The notes: generated from the letters alone by a model not told the origin. 64,000 nucleotides of DNA from SZUA-430 sp040080835 (GCA_040080835.1 JBEBHP010000017.1:42006-106005), one strand, 5' to 3'; shown: positions 30,382 through 38,964, numbered from the stretch's first letter. Made by a program: numbers and translations.

Positions 30382-31209
30382 ATGAGCACGAAAAAGCAAG
30401 CAGTGAAAACTCCGGTAAAGGCTGCAAAGCCTGCGGCGAAAGCCGTGCCGAGGGCCCCTGCTCCCAGAATTGAAGTCAAGGCAGCAGCGCCCAAGGTTGA
30501 GGCGAAGAAGCCTGAGCTGAAGGCCGTGCCAAAATCAGAAGCGAAACCGCTACCAAAGGTGGATATGAAACCAACTGCGAAAGTTGAATTGAAGGCAGTT
30601 CCGCCTTCCACTGCCCCGAAAATGATCCCTGCAGCAACACTGCCGGCAAAGATCACAAATTCGGCGGCAGCTCCGGCAAAGCCCGTGATCGCGGTCGTCG
30701 CCAAGCCTGAAAAGAAGAAGTCAGAGTTCCGGACGAATGACTGGGTTGTGTATCCCGCTCATGGCGTTGGACGGATTGTCTCGGTTGTCGAGCAGGAAGT
30801 TGCGGGCATCAAGCTTGAGCTTTTTGTCATCACGTTCGACAAGGACAAGATGACTTTGCGCGTGCCTGTCGCGAAAGCGTCAGCCATTGGCATGCGTCGC
30901 CTGTCGTCTCCGGATGTTGTTGCTTCGGCGTTGCAGACCCTGAAGGGTCGTGCCCGTATCAAACGCACAATGTGGAGCCGCCGGGCGCAGGAGTATGAAG
31001 CGAAGATCAACTCAGGCGATCTTATTTCGATTGCTGAAGTCGTTCGCGACCTGCATCGCACCAGCGGCCAGCCGGAACAGTCCTACTCCGAACGTCAGCT
31101 GTACGAAGCCGCACTGGCTCGCATGGCACGCGAAGTCGCTGCAGTCGAACGTATCGATGAAGATGCTGCCGTGAAGCGCCTGGAAGTCGCGCTGCAACGC
31201 GCGGCCTGA
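30382..31209 (+). CDS. carD: CarD-family transcriptional regulator with long Ala/Lys/Pro-rich N-terminus
   Basis: 275 residues. From residue 113 on, the CarD/TRCF RNA-polymerase-interacting domain is clear (FRTNDWVVYPAHGVGRI, then ITFDKDKMTLRVPV). A helical DNA-binding domain follows (MWSRRAQEYEAKINSGDL). It stabilises open complexes at rRNA and other promoters. The first 110 residues are low-complexity Ala/Lys/Pro repeats, like a histone-H1 tail. Usual CarD proteins are about 160 to 200 residues, so this tail is an extension. It ends with a strong terminator. Confidence 0.93.
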   Translation: MSTKKQAVKTPVKAAKPAAKAVPRAPAPRIEVKAAAPKVEAKKPELKAVPKSEAKPLPKVDMKPTAKVELKAVPPSTAPKMIPAATLPAKITNSAAAPAKPVIAVVAKPEKKKSEFRTNDWVVYPAHGVGRIVSVVEQEVAGIKLELFVITFDKDKMTLRVPVAKASAIGMRRLSSPDVVASALQTLKGRARIKRTMWSRRAQEYEAKINSGDLISIAEVVRDLHRTSGQPEQSYSERQLYEAALARMAREVAAVERIDEDAAVKRLEVALQRAA

Positions 31210-31230
31210 TATTTGTTTGGAATGCATCAA

Positions 31231-31262
31231 ACCCGGAGCGAGCAATCGCTCCGGGTTTTTGT
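31231..31262 (+). terminator. Intrinsic terminator of the helicase-fdxA-carD region
   Basis: A perfect 11-base-pair stem (arms ACCCGGAGCGA and TCGCTCCGGGT) with a GCAA loop is followed by a T-run, 22 bases after the carD stop. Confidence 0.93.
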
Positions 31263-31347
31263 TTGTAAGCAACAGGCGTGCGACGATGCGACCTTCGCAC
31301 CGGCAACTTGACCAAAGCGGTCTATAAGCAAATTACGCGCGGCAACT

Positions 31348-31499
31348 GACCCCGTAGCTCAGCAGGATAGAGCGGCAGATTCCCAATCGCAGCGCAGTGC
31401 CGGAAATCAGCGGCTATTCCGACAATTCCCGCTCTGTTCACCGCATGCAAGGTCAATAGCTTATCGGCCGTGTTGGAACGTATTCGCGGCTGAAGCTAG
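31348..31499. repeat. 152-bp tRNA-Arg-derived direct repeat, copy A
   Basis: The first 41 bases match the 5' half (acceptor strand, D-arm, anticodon loop) of a tRNA-Arg. The sequence then leaves the tRNA just after the anticodon loop. The whole 152 bases align without gaps to copy B at 38110 to 38261 (130 of 152 identical by my count; 89 of the first 93). The anticodon here reads CCC, not CCT, so no functional tRNA is encoded. The 3' end encodes the last residues of the TetR gene. I infer an attachment-site junction left by integration into a tRNA-Arg gene next to carD. Confidence 0.8.
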
Positions 31500-32219
31500 T
31501 TCTTCACGGGACGCGACTACCCGAACGCATATGCTGGAGGCCGTTGCCTGAGTGGCACCGAGAGCCTTCAGGATGAAGCAAATCTGGTTGCGCAGACTCG
31601 CTTCACTATCTTCGCCGAGTTGAACGCAGTGTTCGATCAGGATCGGGTGGAAGAACGGCAAGAACGCGATGTTGACCGCTCGCGCAGCTTCCGCTGCGTC
31701 TTCGACCGCGAACTCGCCGGCTTCGACGCCGTCGCGTATGATCTGTTCGTAGATCGTCACCATCCGCTCGATGTGCGCCTTGATGAGCGCCCAGTTCTCG
31801 TGCAAGGCAGCGACAATCAGGTCGTGCACGTGCCTTTGCTTGACCAGCGTCATCTTGTTGTGGCCGTGAACGGCAATCAGAAGCCGCTCGAGTTTCTCCA
31901 TGGCCGGCGCGGTCTTCCGCGCGATCGCGAGCGCGATGTCGGCGACCTCGTTCACGACCCGCTCGCAGATGGCCTCGTTGATTGCATCTCTGGACGGAAA
32001 GAAGCGATAGACATTTGCTACGCTCATGCCGAGTGCGGAGGCGATGTCGGCCATCGACGTCTTATGGTAGCCGATACGGCGAAAATGCTCCTCTGCCACC
32101 TCCAGAATGCGGGCGCGCGTCTCGTCGGGATCAGCTCTTGTTCGGACGGGACGCTTCATGGAGGGGCCCGGCGCAATTGCAGGAGCAGGCTCCGAAGCCA
32201 TCGCGCCTTTTTGGGTCAT
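31461..32219 (-). CDS. TetR/AcrR-family regulator, last gene of RND operon
   Basis: 252 residues. After a 25-residue Ala/Pro-rich head, the helix-turn-helix covers about residues 46 to 80 (MADIASALGMSVANVYRFF). The ligand domain is of the TetR_C type. It is the last gene of a five-gene operon, its start overlapping the stop of the preceding small gene (ATGA). Its C-terminal 13 residues are encoded by the tRNA-derived direct repeat, so its native end may have been replaced. Confidence 0.87.
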   Translation of the reverse strand: MTQKGAMASEPAPAIAPGPSMKRPVRTRADPDETRARILEVAEEHFRRIGYHKTSMADIASALGMSVANVYRFFPSRDAINEAICERVVNEVADIALAIARKTAPAMEKLERLLIAVHGHNKMTLVKQRHVHDLIVAALHENWALIKAHIERMVTIYEQIIRDGVEAGEFAVEDAAEAARAVNIAFLPFFHPILIEHCVQLGEDSEASLRNQICFILKALGATQATASSICVRVVASREELASAANTFQHGR

Positions 32220-32425
32220 GTCCCTCTGTGCTCCGGGGCCGCAGCATCAATCGAAAGGCGCCTTCGTAAGCCCTCTACCTCACCCTCCAGCCGGCGAACT
32301 CTCTTCTCCAACGCAAAAAGATGGTCTCCTTGCGGATCATCCATCCCATCGATGGCTTCCGCCACAAGCCGCCATTTCTCCAGTAGTCGTTTCCACATTT
32401 CCAGCTCCATATCAAAATTCGTCAC
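32216..32425 (-). CDS. Small coiled-coil protein of unknown function
   Basis: 69 residues, acidic and helical. A heptad-like stretch spans about residues 36 to 58 (LFALEKRVRRLEGEVEGLRR). There is no signal or membrane segment. It is embedded in the RND operon with ATGA overlaps on both sides (MarR stop, TetR start), which argues that it is real and translated. Inference: it may be a partner or antagonist of one of the two flanking regulators. No family recognised. Confidence 0.65.
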   Translation of the reverse strand: MTNFDMELEMWKRLLEKWRLVAEAIDGMDDPQGDHLFALEKRVRRLEGEVEGLRRRLSIDAAAPEHRGT

Positions 32426-32904
32426 TCATGACACAACTGCTGCGATAAGCTTTCCAAGACGGCACGAGGATCCTTCAAAGCGTCTCTGCTCTGGATCCGA
32501 GCGCAAAGTTCAGCGTTGAACCGACTCAGGGGTCCGCGCGCCTGTTCGAGAAGTCGAATACCCCGCTGCGTGAGAGCAATCCTTCGAGTTCGTCGATCAT
32601 CGTGATCGAGCGCACTCGCGATTAGTCCGCGCTCCATCAGCGGCCTCAGATTCGCCGTGATAGTTGTGCGATCTTTTCCGAGCATATCCGCGAGCGCCGC
32701 GATGTGGAGCGGGCCCGTCTCGGCGATGGCACTCAGGATGATCGATTGTCGGCTCGTTAGCCCGATCGGACGCAATTCGCTGTCGAGCTGCCGCGAAATA
32801 GCGAGGGTAACTCGTTGCAGAGCGAAGCAGAGGAAGCGTCTCGAAGAGGCGTCACTCGCCTCTTTCGACATTGCCATACGGCGCGCGTTATTTTTCATCG
32901 CCAA
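32422..32904 (-). CDS. MarR-family regulator
   Basis: 160 residues. The winged helix is complete: LTSRQSIILSAIAETGPLHI, ALADMLGKDRTTITANLRPL, then the wing DHDDRRTRRIALTQRG. MarR proteins usually repress efflux genes and release DNA on binding phenolic ligands or on oxidation. It lies six bases after the RND pump gene in the same operon. Confidence 0.9.
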   Translation of the reverse strand: MAMKNNARRMAMSKEASDASSRRFLCFALQRVTLAISRQLDSELRPIGLTSRQSIILSAIAETGPLHIAALADMLGKDRTTITANLRPLMERGLIASALDHDDRRTRRIALTQRGIRLLEQARGPLSRFNAELCARIQSRDALKDPRAVLESLSQQLCHE

Positions 32905-32910
32905 GCCCTC

Positions 32911-35900
32911 CTACTGTGCGGCCGCCGCTGCACTCAGCTTCAGTTCGGCAGCGGGCGTGGCCGACGAGTGAACCGCATCCGCCGTCGGCTTGATCCGGAA
33001 CCACGCCACATAGAGTGCGGGGAGGAACAGCAGGATCAAAACCGTGCCGACAGCTGTCCCGCCGATTAGCGTGTACGCCATCGATCCCCAGAAGACGGAG
33101 TGCGTGAGCGGGATGAAGGCGAGCACCGCTGCGAGCGCGGTCAGCATCACGGGCCGCGTCCGTTGCACGGTCGCTTCGATGACGGCGCGGTAGTCGTCAA
33201 AACCGGCCGCGCGATTCTCTTTGATCTGTTCGGTCAGGATCAGCGTGTTACGCATCAGGATGCCCGCCAGGCCTATCAGGCCCAGAATCGCGTTGAATCC
33301 GAAGGGCTGATTGAAGACGAGCAACATCGGCACGACACCAACGAGCCCAAGCGGTGCGGTCAGCAGCACCATGGTCATCATCGAGAACGACCGCACCTGA
33401 AGCATGATGACGATCAGAGTGGCGGCGATCATGGCGGGAAAGACCGTGGCCAACGCCGCATTGGCATTGGAAGCCTCCTCGATCGATCCGCCCATTTCGA
33501 TGTGATAGCCGGCCGGAAGGGATGCGATCAGCGGCTGAAGCGCCGTCATGACCTGCTTGGAAACTTCCGGAGGTTGAGTCGCTTCGTCGATGTCCGAGCG
33601 GACCGTGATGACCGGCGTGCGATCGCGGCGCTTCAGTATCGGCTCCTCCAGACGAATTTCCGAATGGCCGATCTGGTCGAGCGGAATCTGCCGGCCGTCT
33701 CGGGTCATCAGTGAGAAATCCGCCAGCCGCGCCGGGTCCAATCGCTCGCCGCCGGCGCTGCGCGCCACGACGGGAACATTGCGGATGTCCTCGCGAACCC
33801 GCGTGACAGGAACGCCGGTGAGCAGAAATTGGAGCTGCTGGCTGACCTCGGCGGGCGAAAGGCCGATGAGATTCAGGCGATCCTGGTCCGGGACAAAGCG
33901 AAGCACCGGCGTGCGATTTCCCCAATCGCGGTTGGCCTGCCGCACGGCGGGGACACTCCGCATGATGTCGAGGGCCTGTTCGGAAATGCTGTAGAGCTGC
34001 GCCGGATCAGGTCCCATGACTCGGAACTCGACCGGGAACGGCGTGTATGGTCCGAATACGAGCTGCGCGATGCGCACTTGGGCCTCGGGTGCGAGCCCCT
34101 GGGACGCCGCCTCGCGAAGGCGATGCTTCAAAGCCTCGCGCGCTTCTGCATCCGGCGTAAGCACGACGATCTTGGCGAAGGCGGGGTCAGGCAGTTCCGG
34201 CGCCATCGAGAAGAAGAAGCGCGGTGCACCTTGGCCGACATAGCTCGTGACGATCTTGGCCTCGGGCTGGCGCTCCAACCACTGTTCAAGCGTCGCAACT
34301 GTAGCGGTCGTTGTCTCGATGCTGGTGCCTTCCGGCAAACGGACCTCTACCAGCACTTCGGGACGGTCGGACGTCGGGAAGAATTGCTGTTCAACGACGC
34401 CCATGCCCAAGGCGGACAGCGCGAAGGCGATGCCGACAATGCCGCAGGTTACGAACTTGTGGCGCACGGCAAATGTGATGAGCCCCCGCAAACGCCGATA
34501 GTTCGGTGTGTCGTAGATCGCATGGTGACCACCTTCGACCGGTTTGATCGCGGGCAGCAGCTTGACACCGAGATAGGGCGTGAACGCCACCGCGACGACC
34601 CAAGAAACGATGAGGGCAAACCCCACGACCCAGAAGATGTTGCCGGCGTATTCGCCGGCCGTCGAGCGCGCGAACCCCACCGGCAGGAAGCCCGCGATCG
34701 TCACGAGCGTTCCAGAGAGCATCGGCGCCGCGGTGTGGCTCCACGCATAAGCCGCCGCCTTGATGCGGTCCATGCCCTCTTCCATCTTCACCACCATAAC
34801 CTCAATGGCGATGATGGCATCGTCCACGAGCAGACCGAGCGCCAGGATGAGGGCGCCGAGCGTGATGCGGTCGAAGAACCGGCCGGTCTCCAGCATGATA
34901 AGGAAGACGACAGCGAGTGTGAGTGGCACGGCGGCCGCTACGACGATGCCGACGCGCCAACCGAGGCTGAGCAGGCTCACGAGCAGCACCACGCCCAGCG
35001 CCATCGCGAACTTCATCATGAACTCATCGACCGCATGGGTGATGTTGACGGCTTGGTCGGTCACCTTCTCGAGCGTCATCCCGAGCGGCAGTGTCTGTCC
35101 TACGGCTGCGGTCCTGTCCTCCAGTGCTTTGCCGAGCGCCAGACCATCCCAGCCCTCTTTCATGATGGCTGCCAGCAATATGGTAGGCTCGCCCTCGCGT
35201 CGGATGAGGTATGTGGGAGGATCTTCGTAGCCACGACGGATTTCGGCGATGTCGGAGAGCTTCAACGTCCGCCCCGCAGCAACGATCGGCGTCTCGGCGA
35301 TCGTCTGAACGCTGTCGTAGGCGCCATCGATTCGGATGAAGACGCGCGGCCCCTCGGTGTCGATGGAGCCTGCCGGTGTCACGTTGTTCTGCCGCTGCAA
35401 GGCGGCGACGATATCCTGTGCGCTCACTCCGAGGGTCGCGAGCTTAGCGTAAGAAAACTCGACGAAAATCTGCTCGGGGCGTTCACCGAGGATGTTGACC
35501 TTCTTGACGCCGGACACGTGCAGAAGATCCTGGCGGATCACCTCGGCCTGCCGAACCAGCTCACGCATCGGCATGCCTTTGGCCTTGAGCGCATAGAGCG
35601 CGAAGCTCACGTCCGAGTACTCGTCGTTGACGAAGGGTCCGAAGACGCCGGGTGGCAGATTGCGCGCTTCGTCCGCGAGCTTCTTGCGCGCCTGGTAAAA
35701 CTCCTCCTGCACGAGAGATGGCGGCGTGCTGTGCTTCAAGTTGAGCGTGAGATACGCATAGCCGGGCCGCGCCGTCGTTTCCACGCGGTCGTACCAAGTC
35801 AGTTCCTGAAGCCGCTTCTCCAACGGTTCGGCCACGAGATCCTGCATCTCGCGCGCCGTGGCGCCGGGCCATGCGGCTGTGACCGTGAGGGTCTTGATCG

Positions 35901-36027
35901 TGAATGCAGGGTCCTCGGCCCGACCGAGCATGAGGAAAGAGTAGATGCCCACAGCCGCCAGCAAGAGGATGAAGAACAGGGTGACGGCTGACGCCCGCAC
36001 CGCGATCGCTGAAAGATTGAAGCTCAT
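32911..36027 (-). CDS. RND efflux transporter, inner-membrane pump
   Basis: 1038 residues. RND architecture is visible with about 12 membrane helices and two large periplasmic loops. The proton-relay region LALGLLVDDAIIAIEVMVVKME lies in TM4. It resembles the CusA/AcrB-like "MdtB/AcrD, hydrophobe" group rather than metal pumps, since the metal-relay methionines of CusA are not evident. The start at 36027 overlaps the membrane fusion gene stop by ATGA, ruling out the longer upstream frame. No outer-membrane channel gene is nearby, so it must share one encoded elsewhere. Confidence 0.93.
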   Translation of the reverse strand: MSFNLSAIAVRASAVTLFFILLLAAVGIYSFLMLGRAEDPAFTIKTLTVTAAWPGATAREMQDLVAEPLEKRLQELTWYDRVETTARPGYAYLTLNLKHSTPPSLVQEEFYQARKKLADEARNLPPGVFGPFVNDEYSDVSFALYALKAKGMPMRELVRQAEVIRQDLLHVSGVKKVNILGERPEQIFVEFSYAKLATLGVSAQDIVAALQRQNNVTPAGSIDTEGPRVFIRIDGAYDSVQTIAETPIVAAGRTLKLSDIAEIRRGYEDPPTYLIRREGEPTILLAAIMKEGWDGLALGKALEDRTAAVGQTLPLGMTLEKVTDQAVNITHAVDEFMMKFAMALGVVLLVSLLSLGWRVGIVVAAAVPLTLAVVFLIMLETGRFFDRITLGALILALGLLVDDAIIAIEVMVVKMEEGMDRIKAAAYAWSHTAAPMLSGTLVTIAGFLPVGFARSTAGEYAGNIFWVVGFALIVSWVVAVAFTPYLGVKLLPAIKPVEGGHHAIYDTPNYRRLRGLITFAVRHKFVTCGIVGIAFALSALGMGVVEQQFFPTSDRPEVLVEVRLPEGTSIETTTATVATLEQWLERQPEAKIVTSYVGQGAPRFFFSMAPELPDPAFAKIVVLTPDAEAREALKHRLREAASQGLAPEAQVRIAQLVFGPYTPFPVEFRVMGPDPAQLYSISEQALDIMRSVPAVRQANRDWGNRTPVLRFVPDQDRLNLIGLSPAEVSQQLQFLLTGVPVTRVREDIRNVPVVARSAGGERLDPARLADFSLMTRDGRQIPLDQIGHSEIRLEEPILKRRDRTPVITVRSDIDEATQPPEVSKQVMTALQPLIASLPAGYHIEMGGSIEEASNANAALATVFPAMIAATLIVIMLQVRSFSMMTMVLLTAPLGLVGVVPMLLVFNQPFGFNAILGLIGLAGILMRNTLILTEQIKENRAAGFDDYRAVIEATVQRTRPVMLTALAAVLAFIPLTHSVFWGSMAYTLIGGTAVGTVLILLFLPALYVAWFRIKPTADAVHSSATPAAELKLSAAAAAQ

Positions 36028-37139
36028 CTGTTGCCGCCGTTTTCGGACGCAGTCCTGACGCGAGCGCCCTCCTTCAAGAGGTGAGCGCCAAGTGCGACAA
36101 CGGAAGCATCGGAGTTGAGACCGGAGATCACGGCGATTTCGCCGCTCACGCGAACAAGCTTCACGGCCCGAAAGCGAACAGTCGAGGTCGCGCGATCCAA
36201 AGTCCACACACCGGTCTTCTGGCCGTCATCGAGGATGGCCCCCAAGGGCACCTGGAACTCCGGCTTGCTCAGTTGGCTTGCGAGCCGAATGGTCACCGTC
36301 GCACCGAGCGGCGCTGCCGTAGCCTCACCGTCGAGCACATAGCGGGCTTCGTAGGTACGCGTCTGAGCATCGGCAGAGTCCGACAACTGCCGCAGGTGCG
36401 CCGCATAGCGGCGTTCGTCGCTTCCAAAGACGCTGGCCTCGGCCACCGAGCCGATCGCCGGCCGCAACGTTTCGGGAAGTGCAACCACCGCTTCGCGGGG
36501 ACCAGATTGCGCGAGGCGAATGACGGTCTGGCCGGCGAAGACCACTTGTCCGGGCTCGCCGAGAGTCTCGACGACCGTTCCATCCGCACCCGCCACCAGA
36601 ACGGCGTAGGTCGCCTCGTTCTCAGAAACTCGCGCTTCGGCTTCGACGGCCGCGAGTTGAGCCTCGGCGGTATCGGATGCGGCCTTCGCTTGCTCATAGC
36701 GTTGTCGCGAGACCCATCCGTCCTTGAGCAAACTCGCGTAGCGCCGTTCGTCCGCATTCAATTGAACGACAGAGGCGCGTGCGACCGCGATGGCTTTGCG
36801 CTTCGCCGTGAGCGCCAGGCGAAGGTCAGTCTCGTCGATCCGCATTAGCGGTTGGCCGGCTTTGACCGGTTCACCGACACTTACCAGGCGCTCGACGATC
36901 TTACCCGGCACGCGGAAGCCGAGATTGCTTTGCACCCTCGCCGCTATGACGCCTGTGAAGGCGCGTTCGGACCCGCTGGCCCGCACTGGCGTCGCCAACT
37001 TGACGAGTGGCGGTTCCTGCCTGGGGTCGCTTACAGGTGCGGCGTCCTCAGTACGAAGGCCGAGTGCGACCAATCCGGCCATTGACGCCAATCCTGCGAC
37101 TAGAAGGCCCCCAAGCACCACAGCGGGTCGCTTTTTCAT
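36024..37139 (-). CDS. RND efflux periplasmic adaptor (membrane fusion protein)
   Basis: 371 residues. An N-terminal membrane/signal segment (residues 5 to 27) is followed by the split lipoyl domain (ARVQSNLGFRVPGKI and GADGTVVETLGEPGQVV), an alpha-hairpin (residues about 110 to 165) and a beta-barrel. It links the RND pump to an outer membrane channel. It is the first gene of the operon, divergent from a TetR gene. MKKRP at 37139 is preferred over an ATG two codons upstream; both are possible. Confidence 0.92.
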   Translation of the reverse strand: MKKRPAVVLGGLLVAGLASMAGLVALGLRTEDAAPVSDPRQEPPLVKLATPVRASGSERAFTGVIAARVQSNLGFRVPGKIVERLVSVGEPVKAGQPLMRIDETDLRLALTAKRKAIAVARASVVQLNADERRYASLLKDGWVSRQRYEQAKAASDTAEAQLAAVEAEARVSENEATYAVLVAGADGTVVETLGEPGQVVFAGQTVIRLAQSGPREAVVALPETLRPAIGSVAEASVFGSDERRYAAHLRQLSDSADAQTRTYEARYVLDGEATAAPLGATVTIRLASQLSKPEFQVPLGAILDDGQKTGVWTLDRATSTVRFRAVKLVRVSGEIAVISGLNSDASVVALGAHLLKEGARVRTASENGGNR

Positions 37140-37158
37140 GCACATCGCCCTATGAAAT

Positions 37159-37207
37159 AGATTGCGTTCTACTTCTATGTAAGTTATATAGATGTCGATT
37201 GCAATCT
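37159..37207. promoter_or_regulatory. Divergent operator/promoter of the RND cassette
   Basis: The 84 bases between the divergent adaptor and TetR genes contain AGATTGC at 37159 and its inverted copy GCAATCT ending at 37207. The second is part of the ten-base palindrome GATTGCAATC at 37197 to 37206. The region is AT-rich, as expected for overlapping promoters. TetR binding is inferred. Confidence 0.5.
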
Positions 37208-37223
37208 AAATTTAGAGGTAACC

Positions 37224-37871
37224 ATGCGCGTCAGTCGCGTTCAGGCCGCCGAAAATCGCCAAAGCGTCATCAACGCAGCAAGCCGCCTCTTTCGAGACCG
37301 CGGCTTTGACGGTATCGGTCTTAAGGATTTGATGAAGGGCGCTAACCTGACCCAAGGCGCCTTTTACAAGCAGTTCGAGTCAAAGGACGACTTGGCGGCA
37401 AAGGCCTCCGCTCGAGCACTGGAGAGCGCCTTCCAGCGATGGTCGGAGGCGGCTGCAGCACATCCAGAAGATCCTCTAGGAGAGGTGTTGTCGTTCTACC
37501 TCAGCTCGGGACACCGCGACGACAGAGCCGACGGATGTCCGATTGTAGCACTGGGCGCGGACGCCGCGAGACAGGGCAGCGAGGTGAAGGCCTCATTCGA
37601 AGCTGGAATTAGGACCTATCTCGATCTGCTCGCCCGATTGATAGGCGACGGCGAGCGCGCGCTGCCCAAACAGAAGACCATGGCCATCCTCTCGACGATG
37701 GTCGGTGCGATGACGTTGTCGCGGGCCGTCAACGACTCTGCTCTCGCACAGGCCATTCTGGATGCAGCCGCCGATCAGGTTCGTGCAATCGCGACGCATG
37801 AGCCCCCGCGGTCCAGGCGACAGCGCCACAAGTCAAGACACCGCAGCAAGACGCAGGGTGTGCAGCGGTGA
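37224..37871 (+). CDS. TetR/AcrR-family repressor divergent from RND operon
   Basis: 215 residues. The helix-turn-helix is at residues 12 to 52 (GLKDLMKGANLTQGAFYKQF), of the type seen in NemR/AcrR relatives. The ligand domain contains the CP motif (GCPIVALGADAARQG) typical of this group, with a single Cys that could sense electrophiles. The last 25 residues are Arg/Lys-rich. It likely controls the divergent pump operon. Its stop overlaps a tiny downstream gene (GTGA). Confidence 0.88.
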   Translation: MRVSRVQAAENRQSVINAASRLFRDRGFDGIGLKDLMKGANLTQGAFYKQFESKDDLAAKASARALESAFQRWSEAAAAHPEDPLGEVLSFYLSSGHRDDRADGCPIVALGADAARQGSEVKASFEAGIRTYLDLLARLIGDGERALPKQKTMAILSTMVGAMTLSRAVNDSALAQAILDAAADQVRAIATHEPPRSRRQRHKSRHRSKTQGVQR

Positions 37872-38047
37872 GCGAGTGGATCGCGATAGGCATTGCCACC
37901 ACGGGCATCGGCTTGTGGCTGTTCTCGCATGTGCTCGAGTTCCTGCGGCCACGCCCCAAAACGCCCACCAGCCTCCGCTGGAACGCCGGCATCGCGATAG
38001 TAAGGACATATCCAACGACTCAACTCGAGGGCGGCAGAACGGAGTGA
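37868..38047 (+). CDS. Tiny membrane protein downstream of TetR
   Basis: 59 codons, starting with GTG at 37868 inside the TetR stop (GTGA overlap). The N-terminal half is one hydrophobic helix (WIAIGIATTGIGLWLFSHVL); the rest is basic and polar. The overlap and the membrane helix support it as a real coupled gene. No family recognised. It could be an accessory peptide of the pump, like the small RND partner AcrZ, but that is inference only. Confidence 0.4.
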   Translation: MSEWIAIGIATTGIGLWLFSHVLEFLRPRPKTPTSLRWNAGIAIVRTYPTTQLEGGRTE

Positions 38048-38109
38048 GGAAAAAATGTCGGAATGAGATTGCGAGTTTTGTGGACAAGTGATTGATTGGT
38101 CTAGGAAAT

Positions 38110-38261
38110 GACCCCGTAGCTCAGCAGGATAGAGCGGCAGATTCCTAATCGCTGCGCAGTGCCGGAAATCAGCGGCTATTCCGACAATTCTCGCTCTGTT
38201 TACTGCATGGTGCATCAATAGCTTACCACCCTTGTCGGAACGCATTTGCGCGGGGAACTAG
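38110..38261. repeat. 152-bp tRNA-Arg-derived direct repeat, copy B
   Basis: Same length as copy A at 31348, with the same tRNA-Arg 5' half, here with anticodon CCT as in tRNA-Arg(CCU). After the anticodon loop it follows copy A, not a tRNA, so the 3' half is absent. The first 93 bases are nearly identical between copies and the last 59 diverge more. It ends exactly where a solo IS481 end begins (CTAG). Confidence 0.8.
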
Positions 38262-38277
38262 ATGTTCAGTCCCGGAG
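38259..38277 (-). mobile_element. Solo IS481-family terminal repeat fragment
   Basis: These 19 bases are identical to the outer 19 bases of the transposase-3' terminal repeat of the element at 48.7 kb, and again start at C-TAG. The match stops abruptly after 19 bases. It is a relic of an insertion at the end of repeat copy B. Confidence 0.55.
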
Positions 38278-38286
38278 CGGGACCTA

Positions 38287-38862
38287 TCAACGGCTGTCGT
38301 GCCTCATGCGCTCGCAGTCTTTCCCCTCGGCCGCCAACGCTTGCAGCACAGCTTTCGCCTCGATCAGATCGCGCGTGTCGAAGCCGTCGGTGAACCAGGC
38401 GTAGCTCGGGGCTAGAAGTGCGCGAGCCTCGTCGCGCTTGCCCTGCGTCTGCCAGAGCTGCGCAAGCGACGTTGCACTGCGCAATTCGATAGGTCTCGAG
38501 CCGATCCTTCGTGCAAGCTCGAGAGCATCACGGAAATCGCTTTCCGCCCGTTCCGTCTGGCCAAGCTTGAGGCGCAATGCGCCGCGCAATTGTAAGCCGT
38601 TCGGCCGGACAATGACATGTTCCGGATAGTCCTTCAGAAACAAGTCGACTGTGGCCAGTGCCTCGGCGAACGCCCCGCTTGCGTTGAGAACATGCCGAAA
38701 CACAGGAAAAGTGCAAGGTAGGTAAGTGGCCGTTGCGCAGACGTGCGACAGACGGGCTCGTTCACGAAAATGCGAACGGTTGAGCGGCCTCTTCGTCACC
38801 CGACCTGTGCAATGGTAACTTTGCGTTCTGTACGACGGCACACTGGTCGCCATCGTCGGCAT
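38287..38862 (-). pseudogene. C-terminal fragment of a TPR/adenylate-cyclase-type signalling protein
   Basis: From about residue 62 on, the frame encodes TPR-like repeats (SDFRDALELARRIGSRPIEL, LAQLWQTQGKRDEARALLAP, FDTRDLIEAKAVLQAL). These are typical of the very end of large adenylate/guanylate cyclase-AAA regulators. The first 60 residues are Arg/Cys-rich and not domain-like, so the true N-terminus, normally 800 or more residues, is missing. Its 3' end abuts the repeat and the IS relic. It is probably the truncated edge of a gene cut during island formation. Confidence 0.65.
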
Positions 38863-38964
38863 ACATCGGGGATCGCCATGGGTGTGTTCGCCGTTCGCGG
38901 ACCAGCGGATATGATCTTGCTGATTTCCAGTTCAACGACGTGAGTCACGCAGGCGATTCTGCCG

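Noticed and set aside
31348..31390. Possible intact tRNA-Arg gene, or tRNA with a group I intron in the anticodon loop
   Set aside because: Only the 5' half is present at both copies. No T-arm or 3' acceptor follows within several hundred bases, and the sequence after the loop lacks group I intron core motifs that I could recognise.
33829..35991. 720-codon plus-strand open frame opposite the RND pump
   Set aside because: It is the antisense shadow of the pump gene; composition is Arg/His/Asp-rich with no domain, while the minus-strand frame is a textbook RND transporter.
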